The notes beneath the pieces were generated by a model that saw only the letters and a list, made by a program, of their open reading frames with translations, was not told the DNA's origin and searched no databases. 64,000 nucleotides of DNA from Curvibacter sp. AEP1-3 (GTDB lineage: Bacteria; Pseudomonadota; Gammaproteobacteria; Burkholderiales; Burkholderiaceae_C). Each line of letters starts with the position of its first letter. Positions within the stretch are counted from its first letter, which is position 1. The stretch covers positions 3,795,674-3,859,673 of the forward strand of contig NZ_CP015698.1 in assembly GCF_002163715.1 (NCBI RefSeq), written 5' to 3'. Positions 1 to 9,672 of the stretch are shown in pieces. Both the position numbers and the translations under genes were made by a program.

Positions 1-1
1 C

Positions 2-1666
2 GATCCGTCTTACCAAACGCTGCTCTTGCATTCGGTGGATATCCGCCGTGGTGACAAGAAGATATCCAAACTAGTGCCATCGGCCATCAAGGTGCTGCAA
101 CGCGAGAAGTCCCTGGAGCAACTGATATTCAATGGCTCCAAGACTGCAAACCTCTTTTTGGAAGATGTTCGCGTTGGTGATGTGGTGGAGTACGCGTTCA
201 GTTTGCGTGGAAGTAACCCCGTATTTGCTGGGAAGCACTACGGATTATTCGAATCTCAATGGGGTGTGCCCGTGCAGACGGTGTATTCCCGTCTGGTGAC
301 GGAAAAGGGCCGCAATCCAGTCATCAAGATGCATAACGGCCATCCGGAGCCCACCCGGCAAATGACTGGCGGTATGGATGAATACATCTGGAACCAACGC
401 GAGATGGCCTCTCTGCGCGTTCGCGATGATGCGCCGGCCTGGTATGACCCCTTCCCCAGTGCGCAATGGAGTGATTTTGGCGATTGGCAATCGGTGGTGA
501 AGTGGGGCGTTCCGCTCTATACCCCGCCAACACGTATCCCCCCTGAACTGGCGGCAGAAGCGGAGCGCATCAAGAATCGGTTTGCCGACCCTGCCGAACG
601 GACAGCCGAAGCTTTGCGTTATGTCCAAAGAACAGTCCGGTATCTGGGCGTCGAAGTGGGGCCAGGATCCCACGCACCGACGCCGCCTGAGTTGGTGTTG
701 TCACGCCGCTTTGGTGACTGCAAGGACAAAACCTTGCTGACGCTCACGTTGCTCAAGGCATTGGATATCCAGGCAAGTCCCGCGCTGGTGAACACACGGT
801 CCAAGAAAGCGATTGTGCAGTGGCAGCCATCACCCGGAGCTTTTGACCATGTGATTGTGCGAGCCAAAGTAGGTGACGAGTATTTTTGGCTGGACCCTAC
901 CTTGCAACAGCAGGTCGGTGGGCTGCGAGATATCTCGCAAGCCAACTTCGGATTTGCGCTGGTCCTGGAGCCGCAGCAGACAGCCCTTACTGAAATGTTG
1001 CCAGGGGCCGCTACTGAGTACAACCGCAAAGTGCTGGTTGTTTTTGATAGCAAGGGTGGCACGCAACAAGCTGTGCCGTTCACGGTGACTACTGTGTTGG
1101 AAGGTTTAAGCGCTGAGCGTTTGCGCAATACCCTGGCCAAAGATTCTCCTGAGGAAATGCAGAAGCAATTGATCAATTACTTTGCACGTTTCTATCCCAA
1201 CCTTACCGCGGTACGTCCCTTTGAAGTAAACGACAACGCTGCCAGCAATCAGCTGACGCTCACCGAGTACTACACGATTCCGGACTTTTGGACTGCAGGC
1301 AAAGACAACCGGATGGAAGCCTACGCAGCAAGTCCTGATGTCAACGACTACTTGCGGGCGCCGCGCAATACCGTACGCACAGAGCCACTGGGTTTGCTGC
1401 ACCCGGCAAATGTGCGGCAAACCACCTACGTGCTTCTACCTGAGTCATGGACCTACAAGGCAGGGACTTCCAAAATCAAGGATCCGGCTTTCGAATTGGA
1501 AAGTTCTGTCAAGTTTTCCCCCGGCCGTCTGACGATTGTTGACTCCTATCGCACTTTGTCTGATTCAGTCTCGACTCAAAACATGCCTGCCTATATCGAA
1601 AACTTGCGGAAGGCGCGCAACCTGCTGGGGTACTCTTTCAGCAGGGCTGCGAAAGATGGCGACTAA
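2..1666 (+). CDS. DUF3857 and transglutaminase-like domain protein (5' end outside window)
   Basis: The reading frame is open to the first base, so the N-terminus lies upstream of the window; the TTG at 26 is internal. The visible part starts in a DUF3857-type beta domain (YQTLLLHSVDIRRGDKK) and continues into a transglutaminase-like papain fold with candidate catalytic residues Cys in RRFGDCKDK, His in FDHVIV and Asp in FWLDPT. A C-terminal beta-rich region of about 230 residues follows. Proteins of this type are exported and usually anchored in the envelope; their substrates are mostly unknown. It converges on the dienoyl-CoA isomerase gene with 16 bases between the stops. The domain call is secure; the biological role is not. 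Confidence 0.85.
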   Translation, partial: DPSYQTLLLHSVDIRRGDKKISKLVPSAIKVLQREKSLEQLIFNGSKTANLFLEDVRVGDVVEYAFSLRGSNPVFAGKHYGLFESQWGVPVQTVYSRLVTEKGRNPVIKMHNGHPEPTRQMTGGMDEYIWNQREMASLRVRDDAPAWYDPFPSAQWSDFGDWQSVVKWGVPLYTPPTRIPPELAAEAERIKNRFADPAERTAEALRYVQRTVRYLGVEVGPGSHAPTPPELVLSRRFGDCKDKTLLTLTLLKALDIQASPALVNTRSKKAIVQWQPSPGAFDHVIVRAKVGDEYFWLDPTLQQQVGGLRDISQANFGFALVLEPQQTALTEMLPGAATEYNRKVLVVFDSKGGTQQAVPFTVTTVLEGLSAERLRNTLAKDSPEEMQKQLINYFARFYPNLTAVRPFEVNDNAASNQLTLTEYYTIPDFWTAGKDNRMEAYAASPDVNDYLRAPRNTVRTEPLGLLHPANVRQTTYVLLPESWTYKAGTSKIKDPAFELESSVKFSPGRLTIVDSYRTLSDSVSTQNMPAYIENLRKARNLLGYSFSRAAKDGD

Positions 1667-1682
1667 AGGAACTTCAAACCTT

Positions 1683-2495
1683 TCAGTCCTTAAACACCGG
1701 CGGGCGCTTCTGCATGTTCGCCGTCATCGCCTCGGTCAGGTCCTTACTCATCAGCATGGCGGAGTTCCAAGTGGCGATGTAGTTCAGGCTGTCGGCCACG
1801 CTGTGGTCGCGGGCGTAGGTGATCATTTCTTTGGTGCCGCGGATCGACAGTGGGGACTTGGCCGCAATCGTGGCGGCAATCTCATGCACTCCGGCGTAGA
1901 GCGCCTCGCGGCTTTCAAACACGCGGTTCACCAGGCCGATACTCTTGGCCTCCGTGGCGTCCATCTTGCGGCCGGTGTAGGCCAGCTCGCGGGTGATGCC
2001 ATCGCCCACCAGCTTGGGCAGGCGCTGCAGGGTGCCCACGTCGGCAGTCATGCCAATGTCGATCTCCTTGATGGTGAAAAACGCATCGGCGCTGGCGTAG
2101 CGCATGTCGGCGCAGGTCACCAGGTCGATGCCGCCCCCGATGCAGCCGCCATGGATGGCAGCCAGCACCGGCTTGCGGCAGCGTTCCAGGCTGGTCAGCG
2201 TGTCCTGCATGTCCAGAATCATGCGGCGCAGGCTCTCGCGCATGCGACCGTCGCAGTCGTTGGCGATCTGCGGGCCTATGCCCATCATCATCTGCAGGTC
2301 GATACCCGCGCAAAACAACTTGCCCTCGCCTTGCAACACCGCCACCCGCGCCTCCGGCGTGCGGTCCACCCACTCAAAGGCCTGGCGGATTTCCTGCCAC
2401 ATGGTGGCGTTCATGGCGTTGGCTTTGTCGGGACGGTTCAGGCGGATGGTGGCGATGTGCGCGTCGAGCGTGACCTTCAGGGTTTCAAACTCCAT
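1683..2495 (-). CDS. Delta(3,5)-Delta(2,4)-dienoyl-CoA isomerase-like crotonase
   Basis: A 270-residue crotonase-fold protein. Oxyanion-hole segments are FCAGIDLQ (61-68) and HGGCIGGGIDL (115-125). The residues that define mammalian ECH1 are present with the same spacing: Asp124 in GGGID, Glu144 in IKEIDIG and Asp152 in TADVGTLQRLP; the C-terminal YARDHSVADSLNYIATWN stretch is also ECH1-like. It probably shifts double bonds in 3,5-dienoyl-CoA made during oxidation of unsaturated fatty acids. It lies 92 bases downstream of, and in the same direction as, the 2,4-dienoyl-CoA reductase-like gene, which would use its product. Start ATG has an AGGAGA-type ribosome site. A plain enoyl-CoA hydratase is the alternative, less likely given the triad. 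Confidence 0.85.
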   Translation of the reverse strand: MEFETLKVTLDAHIATIRLNRPDKANAMNATMWQEIRQAFEWVDRTPEARVAVLQGEGKLFCAGIDLQMMMGIGPQIANDCDGRMRESLRRMILDMQDTLTSLERCRKPVLAAIHGGCIGGGIDLVTCADMRYASADAFFTIKEIDIGMTADVGTLQRLPKLVGDGITRELAYTGRKMDATEAKSIGLVNRVFESREALYAGVHEIAATIAAKSPLSIRGTKEMITYARDHSVADSLNYIATWNSAMLMSKDLTEAMTANMQKRPPVFKD

Positions 2496-2517
2496 GTGTG
2501 TCTCCTTTTATATGCCA

Positions 2518-2569
2518 AATAGGCTGCTGGCGCCCATGGAATGTGCGCGAGCAGCTATTATTTTTATAG
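2518..2569 (-). repeat. Intergenic hairpin repeat, copy 1
   Basis: Read on the minus strand, it shows a short stem (CTAT...ATAG) followed by the shared core AGCTGCTCGCGCA, then ATTCCATGGGCGC and CAGCAGC. It sits in the 92-base gap between the two fatty-acid genes. The same core recurs near 39450, 44960, 51870 and 62880. Confidence 0.7.
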
Positions 2570-2587
2570 TATTGATGAATCCAGCCT

Positions 2588-5107
<2,520 letters not shown>

Positions 5108-5151
5108 TTATGTGTTCGGGTGGCCGGCCGTTACCAAGGCACGCGCGGCTA

Positions 5152-5165
5152 TGCAACCAGTTGCA
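5152..5165. promoter_or_regulatory. Candidate PadR operator, site 1
   Basis: Perfect inverted repeat TGCAAC-CA-GTTGCA in the gap between the divergent reductase and PadR genes. A second site with the same arms is centred 37 bases away. It lies about 57 bases from the reductase start. Confidence 0.7.
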
Positions 5166-5186
5166 GTGTAGAAGTCTAGCCAGATT

Positions 5187-5204
5187 TATGCAACTGGTTG
5201 CATA
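5187..5204. promoter_or_regulatory. Candidate PadR operator, site 2
   Basis: Inverted repeat TATGCAAC-TG-GTTGCATA with 8-base perfect arms, 30 bases before the PadR start codon. It repeats the core of site 1, so one dimer type could bind both and repress both divergent genes. Confidence 0.75.
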
Positions 5205-5233
5205 GTTAGAGTGCTGCCCTTAGACTCGCCCGC

Positions 5234-5770
5234 ATGTCGCTTGCCCATGCCGTGCTCACTTCGTTGATTGAAAAACCGTCCTCAGGGTACGAGCTGGCGC
5301 GCCGGTTTGACAAGTCCATTGGTTACTTCTGGCACGCCACGCACCAGCAGATTTACCGCGAACTGGCCCGCATGGAAGAGAAGGGCTGGATCGTCTCTGA
5401 CAGCGCGCCCGACGCCGGTGCCACCCGCAAGCGGGAGTACAAGGTGCTGCCGGACGGCCGGGCAGAACTGGTGCGCTGGACCAGCGAACCTGCTGCGCCC
5501 ATGGATTTGCGGGATGAGTTCACCGTCAAAATCCGCGCGGATGCCGCTTTGAATGAAGTGGACTTGAGTGATGAACTCCGCGCCCGGATTGCCCAGCACA
5601 CGGAGCGCTTGGCGCATTACCGCGCCATCGAAGCACGGGACTTTTCGCGGGGCGATGCGATGCCGCGGGCTAAGCGGCTGCAACATTTGATTCTCAAGAA
5701 AGGCATCATGTTTGAAGAGGGCAGCATCGCCTGGGCACAAGAGGCTCTGGCGGTTTTGGAATCCACATAA
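5234..5770 (+). CDS. PadR-family transcriptional regulator
   Basis: A 178-residue regulator. The N-terminal winged helix (about 3-85) has the PadR pattern SSGYELARRF...WHATHQQIYRELARMEEKGWI, followed by the C-terminal helical dimerisation domain (Vir_act_alpha_C type, about 95-175). It is divergent from the flavin oxidoreductase gene and the gap holds two palindromes with TGCAAC/GTTGCA arms. By analogy with other PadR proteins it is probably an autoregulated repressor of the oxidoreductase-isomerase pair, released by an acyl-CoA or aromatic ligand; the ligand is unknown. Confidence 0.88.
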   Translation: MSLAHAVLTSLIEKPSSGYELARRFDKSIGYFWHATHQQIYRELARMEEKGWIVSDSAPDAGATRKREYKVLPDGRAELVRWTSEPAAPMDLRDEFTVKIRADAALNEVDLSDELRARIAQHTERLAHYRAIEARDFSRGDAMPRAKRLQHLILKKGIMFEEGSIAWAQEALAVLEST

Positions 5771-5806
5771 ATCCAGTGCCCGGGTCGCAGTGAGTGTCTG
5801 TGGACC

Positions 5807-6034
5807 TCAGTCCGGGATTTCTACCCCCAGATCCGCCAGCTTCTTGGCGAATGTGGCTTTGCGCTTTTCTGCCTTGGCGGCAGTCTCCATGGCTGCTTTG
5901 ATGGCCGCAGGGCCCTTTTTTGCCACGGCCTGAATCAAGCCCTGCTTGTGAGCCGCATCAGCAGCCGCCCTGCGGTAGGTGGCTATCAGTTCGGGGTAGG
6001 TGGCTGATGGGTTCACGGGGTGTCTCGGCGTCAA
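5807..6034 (-). CDS. Small hypothetical protein, alanine/lysine-rich helical
   Basis: A possible 75-residue protein with a TTG start; an in-frame GTG seven codons in is the alternative. The sequence is amphipathic and helical with many Ala and Lys, with no signal peptide or membrane segment and no domain I recognise. The frame is uninterrupted and lies between the PadR gene and the patatin gene on the patatin strand. No convincing ribosome site precedes the TTG. It could be a small cytoplasmic protein or a chance frame. Confidence 0.4.
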   Translation of the reverse strand: MTPRHPVNPSATYPELIATYRRAAADAAHKQGLIQAVAKKGPAAIKAAMETAAKAEKRKATFAKKLADLGVEIPD

Positions 6035-6086
6035 AACGACTATTTTCTATGCCTTTTGCGTCCGGACGCAGCTTGGCATTTATGGT

Positions 6087-7373
6087 TCAGCGCAAGCGAA
6101 GCGGGTCTTTGCGGCGTTCCACGAACCCTGTCTCGTCAGGCACAGGGTCACCGTTGGCAGGGTCGTTCCAGCCGAAAAACTTGCAGACCTCGGCGCGCTG
6201 CTTCTGGGCGTCCGCATAGCCCAGCGCCATCAGCTCCGTGGTGTAGCCGCTCTCAAACAGCAGGTAGCTGGCGAGTGCTGCGCCTTTAACGTCAGCCTTG
6301 GCGGACGACACGCCTACGCCGCCCAGCATGGTGCGCACCGCATGAGGCAAATCCTTCACATGGCGGGAGGCCACGGCATCCAAGCGCTGGCTGGGCGCAA
6401 TCACCAGCAGTTCCACCGGGCGCAATGTGCTGCCTTTGCGTGCTTCCTCCGGCACCAGTTTGATGGTCTGGTTAATCCGCTGCACCCGCTCTACGTCCAC
6501 TGCCAGAGCGTCCAAAAAGATGTTGGACAACGCATGCCCCGCAATCTGGGCAATGCTGGGGTAGCTGCTGGTGGTGTGCAGGTGGGCTTCTTCTTTGGGC
6601 TCATGCATGCGCCCGGCGCCTATTACCAGTATTCGTTCTGCTCCCAAATGAATAGCGGGTGCCACCGGGGCACTCTGGCGCATGGAGCCGTCTCCGAAAT
6701 ACTCCTCCCTGCCGTTGATGTGCAATTGCGTGGCCGGAAACACAAAGGGGATCGCACTCGACGCCAGCAGGTGCGCGTGGGTGATACGGTCTCGCACGGC
6801 GTAGCGCTGTGTCCGCACCCAAGGCATGAGTCGCTTGTCGCCCTCATAAAAGGTGACGTGGTCCCCGGTGCTATAGCTGGATGCAGTCACTGCAAGTGCC
6901 TGCAGGTGGCCTTGTCTCAACAGCTGAGGCAAACGCTCCAGCGGGACGAGCTGTTGGAGCAGTTGGCCCAGTGGCGCGTTGTCCAGCAAGGACCGGGGCT
7001 TGATGCGCCGCCACTTCGCCAGCACCCAGCCCAGAGAGAGCAGGGTGATCCAGGTGGCTCCGGAGCGCAACATGCTCAGATGGTCCGCACGGTACACATC
7101 ATGGGCGTGGAAGTTCTGCCATGTATGGGCAATTTTGCGGACGGTCCCGTCGAAATCGTCTGCCCCGCAAGCCAGCGCAGAGGCGTTGATGGCGCCCGCA
7201 GATGTGCCAGCAATGATGGGAAAGGGGTTGGGTTGCCAGCCGGCACCGCAGGCCAGGCGCAAATCGGCGATCGCCTCGAGGACCCCCACCTGATAGGCGG
7301 CACGTGCGCCCCCTCCGGTCAGCAGCAGGCCGGTCATGGGGACAGCGGGCGTGGCAGCACTCATGGTGTCCAT
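6087..7373 (-). CDS. Patatin-like phospholipase
   Basis: About 428 residues from the ATG at 7373 (MDTMSAAT); an in-frame start 25 codons upstream is less likely because patatins begin just before the oxyanion loop. The loop is GLLLTGGGARAAYQVG, the nucleophile elbow is IAGTSAGAINAS, and the catalytic Asp is probably in YFGDGSMR, which is DGS rather than the usual DGG/DGA. Patatins are lipid acyl hydrolases using a Ser-Asp dyad. There is no signal peptide, so a cytoplasmic or membrane-associated location is expected. Divergent from the Mrp/ApbC gene. Confidence 0.85.
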   Translation of the reverse strand: MDTMSAATPAVPMTGLLLTGGGARAAYQVGVLEAIADLRLACGAGWQPNPFPIIAGTSAGAINASALACGADDFDGTVRKIAHTWQNFHAHDVYRADHLSMLRSGATWITLLSLGWVLAKWRRIKPRSLLDNAPLGQLLQQLVPLERLPQLLRQGHLQALAVTASSYSTGDHVTFYEGDKRLMPWVRTQRYAVRDRITHAHLLASSAIPFVFPATQLHINGREEYFGDGSMRQSAPVAPAIHLGAERILVIGAGRMHEPKEEAHLHTTSSYPSIAQIAGHALSNIFLDALAVDVERVQRINQTIKLVPEEARKGSTLRPVELLVIAPSQRLDAVASRHVKDLPHAVRTMLGGVGVSSAKADVKGAALASYLLFESGYTTELMALGYADAQKQRAEVCKFFGWNDPANGDPVPDETGFVERRKDPLRLR

Positions 7374-7504
7374 TATGAAAAGCCCGGTGCGCTTGTAAAT
7401 AGAAAAGTGTGCGGGGTTAACCCTCGATATCCGGACTACCGATTGCACCTCGGGCTGTCGCGGGTTTGGTCCCTTGGATAGACTCGCCGGATTCAGGAGT
7501 TTTT

Positions 7505-8596
7505 ATGGCGTTTACCGAACAAGACATCACCCAGGCCTTGCAGAGCCTGACCGACCCGAACACCGGCGCCACCTTTTCCAGCGCCAAAGCATTTAAAAAC
7601 ATCAAGCTTCAAGGCACTGAAGTGCATCTGGACTTGGAGCTGGGCTACCCCGCCAAGAGCCAATGGCCAGCGCTGGTGGAACTGGTAAGCCAGGCAGCAC
7701 GCACGGTAGCTGGCGTGGGTACTGTGACCGTCACCCCCAAGCTCAACATCGTGCCCCATGCGGTGCAGCGTGGCGTGCAGTTGCTGCCCGGTGTGAAAAA
7801 CATTGTGGCGGTGGCATCCGGCAAGGGCGGCGTGGGCAAGAGCACGACTGCGGCCAACCTGGCATTGGCGCTGGCGGCCGAGGGTGCGCGCGTCGGTTTG
7901 CTCGATGCAGACATTTATGGCCCTAGCCAGCCCATGATGATGGGCATTGAAGGCCGGCCCGACACGGCGGATGGCAAAACCATGGAGCCCATGGAGAACC
8001 ACGGAGTGCAGGTCATGTCCATCGGCTTTCTGGTGGATGGCGACCAGGCCATGATCTGGCGCGGCCCCATGGCGACCCAGGCCTTGGAGCAACTGCTGCG
8101 TCAGACCAACTGGAAAGAGCTGGATTACCTCGTCGTGGACATGCCCCCCGGCACCGGCGACATCCAGCTCACCCTGAGCCAGCGGGTGCCCTTGACCGGT
8201 GCCGTGGTGGTGACCACTCCGCAAGACATTGCCCTCCTGGACGCAAAAAAGGGCATCAAGATGTTTGAGAAAGTCGGCGTGCCGATTCTGGGCATTGTGG
8301 AAAACATGGCGGTGCATGTGTGCAGCAACTGCGGCCATGTGGAACACATCTTCGGTGCTGATGGTGGCAAGAAAATGGCAGCCGGGTATGGCATGGACTA
8401 CCTGGGCGCCTTGCCTCTGGCATTGCACATCCGTGAGCAGGCTGATAGTGGTCGCCCGACGGTAATTGCAGATCCGGAAAGCGAAGTGGCAGGTCTTTAC
8501 AAGGGCATCGCCCGCCAGGTTGCTGTGAAGATTGCGGCACAGTCCAAAGACTTCTCCAGCAAGTTCCCGACCATCACCATCAGCAAAAACAGCTGA
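7505..8596 (+). CDS. apbC: Mrp/ApbC family Fe-S cluster carrier P-loop NTPase
   Basis: 363 residues from the ATG at 7505, preceded by AGGAG at about 7 bases; the frame extends upstream but without a ribosome site. An N-terminal MIP18/DUF59-type domain (about 1-80) precedes a deviant Walker A, SGKGGVGKST, typical of the Mrp/Nbp35 group. Walker B-like DMPPGTGD and the carboxy-terminal cluster-binding CSNC motif follow. These proteins bind and transfer 4Fe-4S clusters to apo-enzymes. The gene is a housekeeping factor, but lies directly before an operon whose products need many Fe-S clusters. Confidence 0.93.
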   Translation: MAFTEQDITQALQSLTDPNTGATFSSAKAFKNIKLQGTEVHLDLELGYPAKSQWPALVELVSQAARTVAGVGTVTVTPKLNIVPHAVQRGVQLLPGVKNIVAVASGKGGVGKSTTAANLALALAAEGARVGLLDADIYGPSQPMMMGIEGRPDTADGKTMEPMENHGVQVMSIGFLVDGDQAMIWRGPMATQALEQLLRQTNWKELDYLVVDMPPGTGDIQLTLSQRVPLTGAVVVTTPQDIALLDAKKGIKMFEKVGVPILGIVENMAVHVCSNCGHVEHIFGADGGKKMAAGYGMDYLGALPLALHIREQADSGRPTVIADPESEVAGLYKGIARQVAVKIAAQSKDFSSKFPTITISKNS

Positions 8597-8612
8597 CCGG
8601 ACCGGACGCGGC

Positions 8613-9560
8613 ATGAACCTGCTCTCCTCCCTGAGGTACCTGGTGGCGCTCGATGAGCACCGCCACTTTGCCCGGGCGGCGCAGGCCTGCCACATCACCC
8701 AGCCGGCGCTCTCCAATGCGCTGCGGGCATTGGAAGAAGAGTTCGAGGTGGTCATCGTGCGTCGGGGGCGCACTTTTGTGGGCTTTACCCCCGAAGGCGA
8801 GCAGGTGCTGGAATCCGCGCGGCGCATGCTGCATGAGCACAAGGTGTTGGCGCAGTCATTGCGCAGCACTGCGAATCAACCTACCGGGCGCCTGATCGTC
8901 GGGGCGGTTCCTACCGCGGTACCGGTTGCGGCCCGGTTCGCGGCCATGTTGCAGGCCAAGTACCCTGAGGTCATGCCGGTCGTGTTGTCCTTGAGTTCGA
9001 CCGAACTGGAAAAGCGGCTGGAGAGTTTGTCCATCGACTTGGCACTGGGCTACACCGAGCGCATGGATCAACGCGAGGTACAGCTCACCGCGTATCCCCA
9101 ATACAACGAACACTACTTCCTGTTACGAAAAGCTTCGCGCGTGCACGCTGTTGAATTGCAGATCGGCGAACCCATCCGGTGGAAGGATGCGGCAGAGCTG
9201 CCTCTGTGCCTGCTGACGCCGGAAATGCACAACCGCACGATCGTCGACGCTTCCTTTGCGGCCGCGGGTTGCAAGCCACGCGCCATTATTGAGACCAACT
9301 CCATCCTCACCATGGCGCTGAGCGTGGTGGCAGGGCAGGTGTGCAGCGTGATGCCAGGCGCTCTTGTGTCGGCCGTACGCGGTTATCGCGAGCTGGAAGC
9401 CCTACCGCTTGTCACGCCGCAGGTGCTCACCCCCATCAGCTTCATGGCGCATGCGGCGGTGCGTCCGTCGCGGGCCATGGAGGCAGCTATTTCCCTCGCA
9501 CAGGATGGCGCTTGGTTGCGCCATGCTGCGACGCACACGGGACTCTTAACCTCGCTTTAA
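8613..9560 (+). CDS. LysR-family transcriptional regulator, candidate regulator of the formate genes
   Basis: 315 residues from the ATG at 8613, 16 bases after the apbC stop. The N-terminal winged helix-turn-helix (about 3-62) reads YLVALDEHRHFARAAQACHITQPALSNALRALE, followed by a periplasmic-binding-protein-like effector domain. It precedes, in the same direction, the chemoreceptor, formate/oxalate carrier and formate dehydrogenase genes. In Cupriavidus necator a LysR protein (FdsR) is adjacent to the fds operon, so a similar role is reasonable but inferred from position only. An AT-rich inverted repeat follows the stop. Confidence 0.88.
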   Translation: MNLLSSLRYLVALDEHRHFARAAQACHITQPALSNALRALEEEFEVVIVRRGRTFVGFTPEGEQVLESARRMLHEHKVLAQSLRSTANQPTGRLIVGAVPTAVPVAARFAAMLQAKYPEVMPVVLSLSSTELEKRLESLSIDLALGYTERMDQREVQLTAYPQYNEHYFLLRKASRVHAVELQIGEPIRWKDAAELPLCLLTPEMHNRTIVDASFAAAGCKPRAIIETNSILTMALSVVAGQVCSVMPGALVSAVRGYRELEALPLVTPQVLTPISFMAHAAVRPSRAMEAAISLAQDGAWLRHAATHTGLLTSL

Positions 9561-9561
9561 T

Positions 9562-9575
9562 TTGATTTAGATCAG
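9562..9575 (+). promoter_or_regulatory. FNR/ANR-like binding site
   Basis: TTGAT-TTAG-ATCAG matches the FNR consensus TTGAT-N4-ATCAA at 9 of 10 defined positions. It lies about 98 bases before the chemoreceptor start, directly after the LysR stop, and suggests oxygen-dependent control of the chemoreceptor. Confidence 0.5.
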
Positions 9576-9594
9576 TGAAATTGGTGTACAAACC

Positions 9595-9620
9595 CAAAAT
9601 TCCTTAAGTCGGGAATTTTG
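9595..9620. terminator. AT-rich stem-loop after the LysR gene
   Basis: Inverted repeat CAAAATTCC / GGAATTTTG with an 8-base loop, 35 bases after the LysR stop. It ends in TTTTG and could terminate the LysR transcript or form part of the chemoreceptor leader. There is no long T run, so termination is not certain. Confidence 0.4.
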
Positions 9621-9653
9621 TAGGGGCTTCCTACGATGTGCAAAGCCCCTACA
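9619..9653. promoter_or_regulatory. Leader stem-loop before the chemoreceptor gene
   Basis: Perfect 11-base inverted repeat TGTAGGGGCTT / AAGCCCCTACA with a 13-base loop, ending 19 bases before the chemoreceptor ATG. It abuts the preceding AT-rich hairpin. It could be an operator or an mRNA structure controlling access to the ribosome site; I do not recognise its family. Confidence 0.45.
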
Positions 9654-9672
9654 GTTTTGGAGAACAACACCG

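Noticed and set aside
6000..7481. 493-codon frame opposite the patatin gene
   Set aside because: No homology, while the opposite strand carries GGGARAAYQVG and GTSAG motifs.
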